This document shows, in pieces, positions 22,901 to 33,990 of a DNA stretch of 64,000 nucleotides. Each line of letters opens with the position of its first letter. The stretch's first letter is position 1. The translations under genes and the position numbers were made by a program. The stretch is taken from assembly GCF_963678635.1 (NCBI RefSeq), contig NC_087065.1, positions 42,659,430 to 42,723,429 on the forward strand, written 5' to 3'. A model generated the notes under the pieces. That model was not told where the DNA came from. It did no database searches and saw nothing but the letters and a program-made list of their open reading frames with translations. This stretch comes from Symsagittifera roscoffensis. Its lineage: Eukaryota > Xenacoelomorpha > Acoela > Convolutidae.

Positions 22901-25900
22901 GGTCTTTGGCTCTCCAAGTTTAGTTGAACGCTTTTTTGCATTAGTTCCAAACTTGATTTATTCTGGTCTTTATTGGTTCGACGGTGCGCTTCTGATTGAT
23001 TTTCAACATTTTTTGTGTTCAAAGACCTGGCTGACGATATTCAGTATTCTGGCCGCTCTCTTTCTCGATCATCAACCTTTGATCTAATTAGAGAGTTCAC
23101 ATCTGATATTGGCCTATAGTTTCAGTTAAGTTCTCTCCAAATTTAGTTGAACTTTTTTTTGCAATAGTTCCAAATTTAATTTTTTCTGGTCACGTTTGGT
23201 TCGACGGTGCGCTTTTGATTGATTTTCAACTTTTTTGTGTAAAAAGAACTGGCTTATGATATTCGGAATTTTTGGCGACTGTCTTTTCAGTTCATCCCCG
23301 CTATATTCCAGATCCTGAGTTTGGATTCAGTTGAGCTCCAAAAAACGTCTACTTATAATGCATTTCTGAACCATATTAGAATAACTATGATTTTTTTGTT
23401 GATAATCTACATTTCTGTTTTTTTTTTTGCTTTCAGGTTGTGTTTGCCATTTTAGCTAATTTTGTCACACCTTGGGATTGATGTCAACAATCGAAGAATA
23501 TTGACATTTTTGCTTGAAAATCTTTCATGCCATTTGATAAGCGTTTCAATGATTTGTACTTTTGTCAAAAGGATAGTAAGAATCGATATGGTTGTGTTCG
23601 AGTCAGTTGTGGAATTTTGAGAAGGTATAGCGTTCTGACGGTTAGAGAAATGGATAGGAATTTAGTATTCGGGTGTGTTTGTTGTTTTTTTTTGTTTTCC
23701 ACCCAGAATCAGCTACCACAAGTAATCATCGGAGATAGTTGAGTGATGTATCATATTGAAGCCGTTTCAGTCTTGATTAGAACATTAAAAAGTTTCCAAT
23801 TTTTTTTCCCTATGTCGAGCAAAACGGTTTGAAATTTTATTTTTCTTATTTCGAGTGATTAACTCGAGCAAGCAGGCTTGCAATAGTTTATTTGAATAGC
23901 TTAAAAGCGTACAATTGCTTTGTTTAAGCGGTAAAATTTTAATTTTAATCGGCAAAAGTTAGTTTTTTAGCACTAAAGCACTTTTTTAGAAACAAAACGT
24001 CAAAACATGGCTAAAAAAGTTTGAAATTTTTTTTTGAAAATTTTCGATCCTTTTGTTTTTCTAGTCATTTTTCTCTGAAAACATCATATCCACGTTATCA
24101 CAGATTCTATTACCTATCCGCTAAAGATTCAGTTATCTCTCATCGGTTTGATCATTATTCCATTCGGTTATATTTAGCTATTGTTTCCAAATGAAAGGAC
24201 AATTTTCAAGCTTTTTAGAAAGGTAGGCGAAAACTAAATACAAGAGCCCTCAGATTTAAAAAAAAATATCATTGCTTTCTATTTATCAATTTTTGGTGGT
24301 CCAATTTTGCCTTTCTGAGTCTTTGTTAATTTCCTGTTTAAGTTAAAAAGGGCTGCGAGTGATTTCCTGTTTACGTTAAAAAGAGGGCTGCGAGTGAAGC
24401 TAGTTATCGGTTTGTTATCAAATTTGTTACTTCCAATCCAGCAAATAAAATTGTTCAGTAAGTTATTAATTATTTTTAGGTGATCAGAGCTACGAGGGAA
24501 TTCAAGTGTTGTGCGACTACGTGTTGCTGGATGCCCTGCTGTGGATGTCAACAGCACGAGATTGTGGTCGAGAGTCCTCCTGGAATCGTGATTGGACGCA
24601 TCCACAACGAGTAAAGTCAAATGATAAATTGAGCGATAAAAAAATGAATAGCAGTAATGTTGGTATTATTAATTAATTACTTTTGGTTTCTGCGATTGTT
24701 CTTGTAAGCTCAGAGCAAAGGCTCTTCGGGATGTCGTTTCAAATTTGGTTACTTATTTTTTGAACACCAGTATTCATCTTTATGTACACTAGCGGAGTGT
24801 CGTGTGATACTACAAGGCAGCTTTTTTAAATTATGCGGCATGTCTGCTAGGTGTTCGGGGTGGCGTCAGACCTTCAGTGTGAAGATGGGTGACGCGGAGG
24901 GTGGGAGTGACGATGAGGTGTTCAAGATTGTGGGACCCTGCTTTATCTCCAGAGCTGTCTGCTGCATTTGCATGGACGTCACATTCAACGTAAGCACTCT
25001 TTCTTTCCCAAAGGGCTATTATCATGCGCCAAGAACCGAATGCATGAACATTCTCAAACAATCCAGGCCCTTTAAACTCTCCAAAAAATAAATTGTTTCC
25101 AGTTTCCAGTATAGCTTCACATTGATCGATATAAATTATGTAAATGACCACATGAAAGAGCCCAGTCTAGGAGATCATCATAAGACAAATTCTGCCTGTT
25201 TTCAGACGTCAAAAATGAATATATTTTCCTTCAAGTTCATGGTTACTGAATTCTGAGTAAATGACTTAATGTTCGCGCATTCGGTCTTGCACATGAGGGA
25301 TTCTCCCTTTTCACTAAATGCCTCTCAAGATACTAAATGGGGCCTAGGAAATTAGACGATAAGCAAATTAGACGGATGCTACAAAAACGGAATTTATTTT
25401 TTACAGATCTGGCATTTTAGACGAAAAAGCTATGAAAAGGAAGGGGCCAACAAAATTTTTTCTTAAGAGTCAAGTTCCACAAATACGAAAAGAACATAAA
25501 ATGTCAATACCTATCAAAACAATTCGTTTAAATGAACAAAAAATGTCAAATCCGAATACTACAAGGCAGTTTTGAATTGAATAAGTTATGCATGATTGAC
25601 TTGTAAAATTTTTGGCTACCGAAATTTAACTGTTGTCTACAAACAATTAAATTTTTCTCGCGCAATTTGTCTGCTAACAATTTTAATCTCTCTCACTTTC
25701 GTCTATTTTCTCACAATTGCAGTTTTGCAAAATCGTCTATATTCCTTTTATGTACCTCCGTCTATTTTGCTTATCGTCTAATTTCTCAACCCCCCTTCTA
25801 AATGTCTAAATTAGAACTCAATCTGTTCGTTTCAACTTTCAAAAAATTGTTTCTCATTTAAATATATTCAGCTTTAAACTTCATATTGACAAACAAGCAA

Positions 25901-28900
25901 CGTGATTTATTGGTAAACATTTCTATTTTGAGATACAAATTCAAATTTTATGGCCAATTTATTGTCCTGGGATTTATACTTAGCTTCAGTTCCATTTTCC
26001 GCGTATATCTTTGATATCAAATAGGGTTCGCCGCGAAAACTGGATAGTGCCTCTGCAAAATTCAAAATGAGTTTTAAAGTCTTGGGCACATAGAGTCGTA
26101 AATACTTCTGAAACCTTAGACTGATAAATCAAATCAAACCATTTTCAGATTTTCAAATCTCGCCGAACTTATCTTTGCCTAGACGTGCTTAAGCGTCACT
26201 TCAAAAATATGTCCTTATTTCGGTATCCTTTTTTAAAATTGGGGAGCGGTGGTGAAGTGGTTACGTCTCCGCCTCTCAATCGAAAGATCCCCGCTGTTGA
26301 TCGCACCATGATCCCTGCTTTTTGCTTGAGGGTGAAGCAACATTACCCAACCCTAGAAAAATAACCAAAAAAAGAATGTAGTTCTTAAACAGGGGCACAA
26401 CAGCGGTTCGCCGTAATGAGCTGTACAGCTCTTGTGTTGGTCCTTTCCCCGTGGATAAATGGTCTTGAAAAAATTCATCTCGGTCTTAATCTGAGCTTCA
26501 AATCTGAAAATTTAAAAATCAGTTGAAACAAAAAAGAGATCTACTAAACAATATTACCCTTTCAAAAAATATTTGAAAAAAGTATTATTAACTAGATAAA
26601 GTTAGTCAAATTTTCGACCAGAATGCTGCAAAATTAGAATTGTGAAGAGATCCCAACAGAGGGTCTTGGAGTCATGTTCTTTTGACCAGTTAGCTCTAAT
26701 TGCAAAACGTAATATTATCCCGGCGACGCTTGTTCGAGTGGTTCAGTAGTTGTTTTGTTGTCGTTGCAGATTAACAGTGCCTCAACTGGGGAGGAGGTGG
26801 GTGCTCTGAAGAAACAGTTCTCTGGGGCTGTGAAGGAGATGTTCACTGATGCCGACAACTTCAGTGTATCCTGTTAGTCTATTTCATTTTTGAGGCTTAA
26901 GATAAAATACTTAAATCAGCTTTAGTCTTAAGTAATTGATAATATTTAGTCAAAATTTAACAGCACGAAAAATATTTTTTTATAATTCATCAAAAATTGC
27001 TGTCGATAAAGGAATATCAAAAAGGCGAAAAAAAAACTTAAAATGTATGTTATGAACAGGTGTGGATCTAGGATTTTATCGAGGTGAGGGCGGATTTTCA
27101 AAAAAATATAATTTTTGTCGACTTGCTTAGGTCGGCTAAATTGAATCTCAGAGCTCTGCCAAATCACGGAAGACCCTATTTTGGCCAATTTTTTTTGCGC
27201 CGTAGGCAATTTGAAGAGACAGGCCAAAAAAGGCGTTTATAGACACTTTTTAGGAATTTTTGACGAAAAAAATAATTGTTTTTTTTTTCAGCGCGTGCTC
27301 CCCCTCAAAATTAGTATATATGGGCGCCAAAGGCGCCTTTGGAAAAAATTAAGGCCAGTCAAGCAAAAATGGATATGACAAAATAGTACATCGTGGGAAC
27401 CCCCTTTGGTTCGGCAAGGTCTGGAACTCCTATGGGCAGGGTGTCCGCCCTCACTAAATCCGCTACTGATTATGAACAAAATTGAACCGAAAAAAAAAAT
27501 AAGAAAAAAAGTTAATTGATTTGAAATTATCTCAAATGGTTTTCTCAAATTTCACACAAGCCTACATTCATAAAAAAAAGAAATTAAGCAACTTGGATAC
27601 CAGGTTGAAATCAAAATGGGGAAATAAAAGGGAATTGAATCGGTTAAAATCGATTATAACCAATTAAAACGGATTCTCTTTCGTAGCAAAAGAATGAAGA
27701 TGGGATCAAAATCATAGTTGTGTATTAGTATGGCTCTACTTTTTTATATTCTAACTCGCAATTAAAAATGCTTATTTGGTGGCACTTTTTCTATTATCAA
27801 CACGATCTGTAGCCTTGAAGATTTTATAGCATCTGTTCTCTGCATTAATCGTGACTAATGTTTGCTGAGCGTTAAGGGGGTGGCTGAGAGAGAAGGAAAG
27901 GACGCGAGACTCCAAATCTTGAGGCTGGTGGTTCGAATCCAAAGCATAGCAACTTTTTTTACGCATTCAAGGCATATTCTTACTTTGGCTGGTTTCACTT
28001 TATAGAGCTGCTGTTTTTTGTCGTTTTCCCGCAAGTGTTTGCAAATCGCAGCTTCAACTTTGTTGTACCGCTTGAAACTGATGGGGGCCCTGGAAGCAGT
28101 TTCTCTGCTAAAACAAATGGAAACTGGTTATATGCTTTCCTGTCAACTTAAATAATTAATCAGATTGAAATTAGATAAAACCAGGTCTGTCAAAACTTCG
28201 AATTACAATTATTCTATATGAAAAACTTTTTTTTCTTTTTCTACAAGTTTTTACTTATAGAGGCTTGAATGAAACCTGTTTGATGAACTTTTTTTCATTC
28301 ATGAAAAAAATCAAAAAATAGACATGTATTGCTTGAAATTTTGTATTTTGTCCATAAACGCAATAGAAAAGGGTTTTCTCCTGTATGAAAACATGTTTTG
28401 TCCATAAACACAATTAACAAAACTATTCATCTGCGAGAATGATGATCATGGTTTTTCATCACTCCTTTTCTGTACTAAGAACTATCTTTGACCTTCATCC
28501 AGACGGTCGTTTTGTAATTTTTGTCAAATGTCAGCCTTTACTTAGGCTTGTTTATAGAAGCATAAAACAGTTTTCCGAAACAAATTTATCATGGTCAGAA
28601 AAACGACGAAGCGCTACGGGAAGGTTATTATTGTGTCTTGTCGCTATAATTGAAAACAAACGGCTGCCAAGTTAATTGGTGCGTACCAATCAATCCGCAT
28701 CCCCGGATTGCCGAAACAACTGTAAGTTTCTTGTTCAGTTGTTTAACAACAAAACAAAATTTGACTAAACAAGCAAATTAGTCTCGAAATAAGAACCACT
28801 TTTATTCGAACGATTAATCTATCGTGTTTTTTTTCTCGGAACTTGGCTACCCAAAAACCCAATATAGTCAAAACATTTTCTATGCGTAATAGCTTTGATT

Positions 28901-31900
28901 TCATTGAATTAGAAAGCAATAAAAGTACGACTATTTAGATAACGCAATTTTTTTCGGCTATCCGGGAACAAGTTTTTTCTTGGCTATCCGGGAACAATTT
29001 TTTTCAGCTATCTGGAAACAAAATTTTTTTAGGCTACCCAATAAAAAAATATTTTTCATTACCTGGAAAATAAAAACTGTTAAAACTAAAAAAAAAACTA
29101 ATAAAAACTGTTCCGCTATTTAAGAGTATTGAGATAGACGCAGAGATTAGGCTTCAGAAAAGTTTTCAAAAACTCGATTTTTCAAATTTTTTTCAATTAT
29201 TTGCACCCGTTGCAAAACTTTGTCAAAAATATGAACTTTGCAGCGTTTTGGGATAGCGCAAGTTTAGCCGATTCAAAAAACCTCAATTTGCTTCAGCAAT
29301 TTTTTACCCCATTTTATAAATTGTCTATTCCGATGGTCTATAAGTTACTTGGGATGGGGAGTGGGGCTATAATGTGAAAAAAAATCTTTTTTTTTATTAT
29401 GAATGATAAAAGACTTGAGTATTTTCAGCGATTAATTTTTGGTGTGGAACGAAGCGAATTTTTTGGCTAACTGGAACAAAAAAGATTTTGGCTATCCGGG
29501 AACAAAAAAATTTGGCTATCCGGGAACGAATTTATTTTTTGGCTATCCGGGTATTCGGCTCCGTGGCATGTCACCATTTAATTTCGATAATTTTCGACCT
29601 TTGACTTGCTACAATGAACATTAATCTATCTATCCATTATATCTTCCTATCTGCTATCTATTATTACCCTTGCGTTTTTCCCGTAAATAACTTTGTTCAC
29701 AGGACTCATCGACTCCTGGTGGTAACTTGGCTCATAACCAGATCAATTTTCTTAGTGTCTTCTGCACATCTAGCCTGGAGGTAGTGAATACGCATGGGAA
29801 GACAAAAGTCCTGGGTTTGAATCTGACCAGAGCTTGTTTTTTTTTTCAAACGGTAAAAATTCCTGTTCAAAAAAAATCTGCCTATTATGTCAGCTTATGT
29901 TTTGTCGGCTTCGTTACCAGAGCTAAGATTCCTTTGTTTGTGCTGAGACAAATTTCACTGTAGATCCTTAGTGTTTTAGCATTTTAAAAAATCTGGTTGA
30001 ATTGAAATTTGCTTTTTTACTAAATTTTCGTTTTTTTTAATCAATTTTTTTTTACTTTTTCGACTTTGTCTGTTTCGGCTCAGTGTATATGGACTTAATG
30101 GCACCTTATTGCCTCGCTTGATGACCGAGAAAAGTTTTTGTATGCGTTTGCGTTCTAAGGGGAAGGGAAACTCATAATTTCTCGTTAAGAGTTTTTTGAA
30201 TTTTTTTTCTGCATGAAGGGCTTCTGCTAAGGTTTTTCTGTTTCGTTACCGCCTGGTAAGTTTTGTTCCGATGCTGATTTTGCATTCTATTGTTTTTGCC
30301 TGCTCTTTCAAAACTAGTTTCATTCATTCCGATAGATTGGTTGTATGAATAGTCATAAAACATTGTTATTACTTTTTTGCTGATGATTTTTCGGCTTTCG
30401 ATTTAGTTTCCGAATTGTGTATACTTGATTTAAGTACCTATATGGCTTTCGTAGATTCTATTTGGGAAGTGTATTAGTATTTTTCAATTAGGTTTTGCAG
30501 ACAGTTTTGGTTCAGTCTCAGCTAATTGGCTGTCGGCTTTAATTCTGTTGGCTTATTTACCTAATATTTTAATTCCTGCAAATTTATATTTTTATGAGAT
30601 CGTTAAGACTATGACCCCGAGTTTAAGCTTACTGAAAGCTCAAATTGAACTCCACTTCGTTTTTTTTTTAAATTAACATTTTTAAACATTAAAAAAATGA
30701 TTTTCGTTATTTTGTTTCTAGTTGTTTCTTCTACGCGTACAGCTTTCGAAGTCCTCGTGATAGTTCTTGCGGTTTTAATCCTATACTTTTTGTATTTCAA
30801 GTTTGCCTCTGTGTCCATTATTTATATAAATGCGGGTTTCGTATTTAAATTTGGCTTTTAGGCTTTCCCTTGGGGTTGCGAATTTGACTTCAGTTATGAA
30901 TGAGCAAACCCTTTTAGTTTACGAGATACGACAATTTTTATGGTTTTTCAAAAACATAAATTTTAAAGTTTTTTGATATTTGAAGTTCCCACTCTGTAGT
31001 TGATTGCTCTCGGGGTACTCTTAGAGGTTGTAATTTTTGCCTGCTCAAATTGCTTAATTTTTTGAAAAAGATGGTGTTCATCATATTTCAAAAATTGTTT
31101 TGAACTAAGAAAAAGTCCGATGTTTTCGAATTAAATATGCTGATGGTTTATCTGCTGATGGCAGCAAATGATACGTGTACGGGCTAATTAAAAGAGAGAA
31201 TTAGGTTAAACAAGAGTCTTATTCAATGATTCAGTGATTTTGGTATTGAAGTCGTTCAAAAAACGAAGATCTGAAACCCAGTAATTTTGCAGATCTGACC
31301 ATTTTAGTGTAAAAAGAACTTAAAAGTTGATTTTTTTTATCTTTCAGTTTTTGAAAGTAAAAGTGTTGTTGGATGCCCCCGTCTATTGTTTTATGCCCCA
31401 GTATTCTGGCTCTTCCGTACCTAGAGGTATTTGTGGTTCCCTATTTTTTAACTCCACCTCTTTTTATCGCGCCACTTTTTAACCATCCATTTTGCCCCCT
31501 AAATACTTTACCCCACTAACGGCCCCCTTCCCTCATTTCCTACCCTCATTTACCTCAAAATTTTAACCGCTTAAATTTCGTCGATGGGTGCTTAACGCGC
31601 GTCATCGATTCGTGGCGATAACCGGCTCTTAATTTTGTATACCCTCTGTTGGAAAGCTCGCAAATCGTTGGCGCCAATTCACTATTCTTAGTGGTTAATA
31701 GTGGTTCACTACTCTTTTTTGAAAGAAGGAGGACACCGTATTTTATGCATAAAACCATCGAAGATCAATATTGATCACTCATCGATCCGTCAGCTATCAA
31801 TTGTAGTTTAGTTCACTTATTAAGAATTTAGTTCATATATTGAGTGTTCGTCAGTTATTGAGTGTTTATTTTAGTTCCGAAGGACTTGGATGTTCGTGCC

Positions 31901-32680
31901 AAGGCACTTCTCATGTGCTCCGTCTTCTTAATCGTGAGTTACTTTAGTTTTAACTTTACTTATTTTAAACTTTTTTGTTTTATTTTCATGTATCAAAATT
32001 TTGCACGAATCCATTCGTTGAATACCTTGAATCCATTCGTTGAATAGTTGGACTTCATGTTAGGTCGTCGTTGTTCATGTTCATTTGTACCTTTAGGATT
32101 TTTTGTTCTACGAAGACAATTCGGCAATGGACCAGGAGAGAAATGAGAACGGAAATGGGGGATTGTTTGCTTAGCCAAAGTCCTCAGATTCATTTATTTC
32201 TCTTTCTATAATCTTTTCTGTCTTTTCTATTTCTGGGTGCCTTAAAAACTATGAAGCGCATACTACTCTGCAACCTTGTGATCTTTTAAAATTTCTCAAA
32301 TAGTCTTCATTCGACTTTTGTAACATAAATGTATATCTTCAGGTTTTTGGATTTCTGTATTTGGATTAAAATCAAGAATGTTCATTTCTCGTTCTATTTG
32401 TTGCAAAAGTTGTTCCACGTTAATATCCCCCTAACCCGCAGATCTCTGAGCAAAAAATATATAAAATTGCTATATACTGCCTAACATCGTGTTTTTTAGG
32501 TTCTTTTAAAATTAAGTGACAATATGTTGACGACTAAACTTGGTCTATGATTAGTTAAATGGCCTCCGTAAAATCGTATAGTGTTTTTTCCCCTGAATTA
32601 CGTTCGTGAGCACATAATTGTTTCAGGACTTTCTGTTCTACGAGGATAATCAACAGCAGAAAGATAGACACGATTTGTAA
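16954..32680 (+). CDS. Phospholipid scramblase (PLSCR family), 7 coding exons with two alternative last exons
   Basis: Ca-regulated scramblases move phospholipids between membrane leaflets; some members also act in the nucleus. Exons joined in phase: 16954-17179, 17965-18122, 24480-24610, 24851-24989, 26770-26872, 31875-31933, then 32097-32174 or 32627-32680. All introns are GT-AG. The product is 297 or 289 residues, normal for the family (about 230-330). Residues 1-60 are rich in Pro, Gly and Gln. Then come LEYLAQLDQVLVQQ, the scramblase core ETDNKYAIKNAMGQ, cysteine clusters CCAKQCCKN and CCATTCCWMPCCGCQQHE (likely palmitoylation region), ESPPGIVIGRI, VFKIVGPC, a Ca-binding type segment at 245-258 (DADNFSVSFPKDLD) and a hydrophobic C-terminal helix (ALLMCSVFLIDFLF). 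The start is the only ATG in frame before the conserved part. I assign the family, not the paralogue. Confidence 0.93.
17320..17575 (+). repeat. tRNA-derived SINE, copy A (scramblase intron 1)
   Basis: Starts AAGGGGAAGCGGTGGT, then TCTCAATCGAAAGGTCGGATGTTCGAGACCC (tRNA-like with a B box), followed by a non-tRNA body with GAGCTC..GAGCTCGTATGTTGGT and CTTGTGGTTAAATCGTCTT. The same modules in the same order make up the copy at 26239-26480. This two-part build is typical of a SINE. Both copies are on the + strand within the same gene. Confidence 0.65.
18440..18800 (+). mobile_element. Dispersed repeat 'GGCGCC/GCGGAT' family, copy 1 (scramblase intron 2)
   Basis: Shared landmarks with the other copies: TTTGTACTATTTTGAGGTATCCATTTTTGG, CTAAAGGCGCC, TTTTGAGGGGGAGCG, TTTGCCTGCGG, GGCCTTTATAG and an end TTGGATCCGCCCCCTG. 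Non-coding. Ends of the type (C)AGGGGCGGAT resemble termini of non-autonomous DNA transposons seen in many animals; the exact superfamily is not known to me. Confidence 0.6.
19628..23560. repeat. Four tandem units of about 0.9-1.1 kb in scramblase intron 2
   Basis: The marker AGCTAGATATA(A/G)G occurs at about 19628, 20526, 21426 and 22514 (spacing 898, 900, 1088). Each unit then shows ACATACATG.CCATCGCC, GTCTCTAGGCC, TCCAAATTTAGTTGAA.., TTGGTTCGAC.GTGCGCTTCTGATTGATTTTCAAC, CCTGAGTTTAG.TTCAGTTGAGCTCCA and AGTCAGAATCGATGGAT. Units 3 and 4 are the most alike. Unit 3 is longer because the TTTAGTTGAAC..GTGCGCTT block is doubled within it (about 22020-22190); unit 4 shows the same doubling. Parts stay open in one frame across units, but stops interrupt and no splice sites fit, so I call it non-coding. 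Confidence 0.8.
26239..26480 (+). repeat. tRNA-derived SINE, copy B (scramblase intron 4)
   Basis: TTGGGGAGCGGTGGTGAAGTGG followed by CGTCTCCGCCTCTCAATCGAAAG and a degenerate B box (GTTGATCGCACC), then the body with GTAGTTCTTAAACAGGGGCACAACAG, CTCTTGTGTTGGTCC and CCGTGGATAAATGGTCTT. It lacks an insertion of about 20 bases seen in copy A and so looks closer to the parent sequence. Confidence 0.7.
27058..27470 (-). mobile_element. Dispersed repeat 'GGCGCC/GCGGAT' family, copy 2 (scramblase intron 5)
   Basis: The reverse complement of the family: GTGTGGATCTAGG at the left edge, AGGCGTTTATAG, CTCCCCCTCAAAATTAG, GGGCGCCAAAGGCGCCTTTGG and ACTAAATCCGCTACTGA at the right edge. It appears to be nearly full length, and both ends carry GGAT/ATCC. 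Confidence 0.65.
27866..27960 (+). repeat. tRNA-derived fragment (type II tRNA-like)
   Basis: GGGTGGCTGAGAGAGAAGG (box A-like), GCGAGACTCCAAATCTTGAGG (anticodon arm-like) and GGTGGTTCGAATCC (perfect B box), then a T-run. It resembles a Leu/Ser type tRNA, but the acceptor stem does not pair well by eye. Probably a SINE head or tRNA pseudogene in scramblase intron 5. Confidence 0.45.
28950..29070 (+). repeat. Short tandem array of GGCTATCCGGGAACA units, cluster 1
   Basis: About four units of roughly 26 bases, each GGCTATCCGGGAACA followed by a T-rich spacer. The first two are exact and later ones decay. A second cluster lies 400 bases further on. In scramblase intron 5. Confidence 0.7.
29461..29555 (+). 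repeat. Short tandem array of GGCTATCCGGGAACA units, cluster 2
   Basis: Four units (TTTGGCTAACTGGAACA, then two of TTTGGCTATCCGGGAAC, then TTTGGCTATCCGGGTATTC) in the same orientation as cluster 1 at 28950-29070. The apparent peptide repeat FGYPGT is a by-product of the DNA repeat. Confidence 0.7.
29765..29850 (+). repeat. tRNA-derived fragment with T-run
   Basis: TAGCCTGGAGGTAGTG (A-box-like) and CTGGGTTTGAATCTGACC (B-box-like), followed by a T-run. Fits a decayed tRNA-derived repeat. Confidence 0.35.
29851..31874. other. Remainder of scramblase intron 5, no recognised feature
   Basis: AT-rich intron. Open frames (for example - strand 30172-30363, 31555-31758) show no family motif. A pyrimidine-rich stretch lies at about 31370-31560. 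Confidence 0.4.
32097..32174 (+). CDS. Scramblase alternative last exon 7a (25 residues)
   Basis: After acceptor TTTGTACCTTTAG the exon reads DFLFYEDN and continues with an acidic/Asn-Gly-rich tail to TAG at 32172-32174. It follows exon 6 after an intron of only 163 bases and keeps phase 0. The block DFLFYE equals the DFMFFE stretch that follows the membrane helix in vertebrate scramblases. Exon 7b encodes the same block with different codons, so the two are an exon duplication used as alternative 3' ends. I infer this and have no transcript evidence. Confidence 0.82.
   Translation, partial: DFLFYEDNSAMDQERNENGNGGLFA
32627..32680 (+). CDS. Scramblase alternative last exon 7b (17 residues)
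   Basis: After acceptor CATAATTGTTTCAG the exon reads DFLFYEDN, then QQQKDRHDL and TAA at 32678-32680. It shares phase 0 and the first eight residues with exon 7a but has a shorter, charged and Gln-rich tail. The stop codon overlaps an AATAAA at 32679-32684, which is probably too close to serve as its own poly(A) signal. Confidence 0.85.
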   Translation, partial: DFLFYEDNQQQKDRHDL

Positions 32681-33161
32681 TAAAAAAATGCTCCTACTAA
32701 GGACCAAACAGCGGATGAGTATCATCGATACAGCATGAAAGGAGAATTAACATTCGATGTTTCATAGTCCGGAGAACTCACCAATAATTTTGGATCGTTT
32801 TATAATTCATTTGATGATAAAATTGCCAAACATTTTGTGGTGAAATTACAGCTTGCTAAATTAAAGTTCAACTTTGTGATTGTTCTCAATTAGAATTTAG
32901 AAATTGAAGTTGTCAAAAATGTTCAACAAAAAAGAAAAAAAAATGTGTGAGAACTAAGTGCCCTAGAAATGACGGAATCTTTCAGTTATTCCTTTCAGCT
33001 CGGTCAATGAACAACATGGGTGTTGTTGCAACCATACTGTTTTTTTTGTTAAACCAAAAAATAATTCCCTTATTTTGAAATAGTATATACAGATCATGGT
33101 GGACCTTGAACCAACTAAATTCTGAATGAAAACCTCAAGGGCTGGCTACTGCATAACCAGA

Positions 33162-33990
33162 GTTGGAAAAAAAATCCGATTTATTTTGAAATATCAATTT
33201 AATCGGATTATTTTGATTATAATCAATGATTTTGATTATTAACAAGATTTTTTTGATTATTTTGATTCGGCTTATAATTAAAAAGAGAAACAACGCGAAA
33301 TCAATTTCTAACAGAGAAAAGTATACATGAAATTCTAATTCATGATTATCACTGGTTGAGTACTTTAAAATAAAAAACTAGTTTGCCAGATTTTTCTGTG
33401 CCCAGGCGGATACGTTCCTTGCTATGCTTCCATCCAAATGTCGAGAATAACTTTTCTAGAGGTGCGGTACTTGCGTTGCAAGAAAGGACTGAACGAATAA
33501 CTTCAGTATCAATGTCGAAAAGTTTCCACCAATCCAAGATCCGATGCTACCCTGTAGTAACCGTCATGAAATGGCTCAGCTTTTACTCAAAAATTGGCAA
33601 TCATCGGAAGAATGTTTTCATTAATTTCGTTAGCAAAATCGAGTGCAATTTGTTCTTCAGCTTGGCTTGTTTTTTTTGAAGTCAACATACCGAGGGTCAA
33701 GGAGGAAATAAAGGAAATGAGCCTTGTTCAGTGCCATGTTCCTTCTCTTTGCAAGATGTGCCTGCTTTTCTGTAGGTAAAACAGCATTCAACTTAACAGA
33801 AAGCTCTGACCAAATTTTGACAGCATCTGCTAAATTAGAGGCGGACTTCTGAAGCATGTCAAGCGCCGAAGCAATTGGTGACAAGATTTTGAGGTAGTCC
33901 TCCACTGCATGCTTATGCGCTAAATTGGTGATTATCGAGTAAATATCTCTTGGTATATGGTCTCGATGTTCTTCGGAACTTTCATGTGCA
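33162..33990 (-). pseudogene. hAT-type (ZBED-like) transposase C-terminal remnant with transposon end
   Basis: On the - strand, 33905-33657 and 33537-33349 read as the C-terminal half of a hAT transposase, which cuts and pastes DNA. The key part is the dimerisation motif near the C-terminus: APLEKLFSTFGWKHSK followed by RIRLGTEKSGKLVF. Upstream are helical segments ending in FLYFLLDPRYVDF. Frames are broken between 33657 and 33537. Just beyond the C-terminus, at 33162, CAGAGTTGGAAAAAAAATCCGAT and a GATTATTTTGATTATAATC tract look like the 3' terminal repeat. The N-terminal part and other end are missing or unrecognised. Confidence 0.75.

Noticed and set aside
21687-23087. Repeated open frames (LVPNLIYSG.YWFDGALLIDF) as a multi-copy gene
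   Set aside because: They follow from DNA-level tandem repetition; stops differ between units, and no promoter, start context or splice sites fit.
27866-27960. A functional Leu/Ser-type tRNA gene
   Set aside because: Boxes A and B are present, but the acceptor stem does not pair by eye and the variable region is irregular; better called tRNA-derived repeat. A covariance-model scan would settle it.
29439-29624. A peptide with FGYPGT repeats
   Set aside because: It is the translation of the GGCTATCCGGGAACA DNA repeat inside an intron, with no supporting start or splice context.
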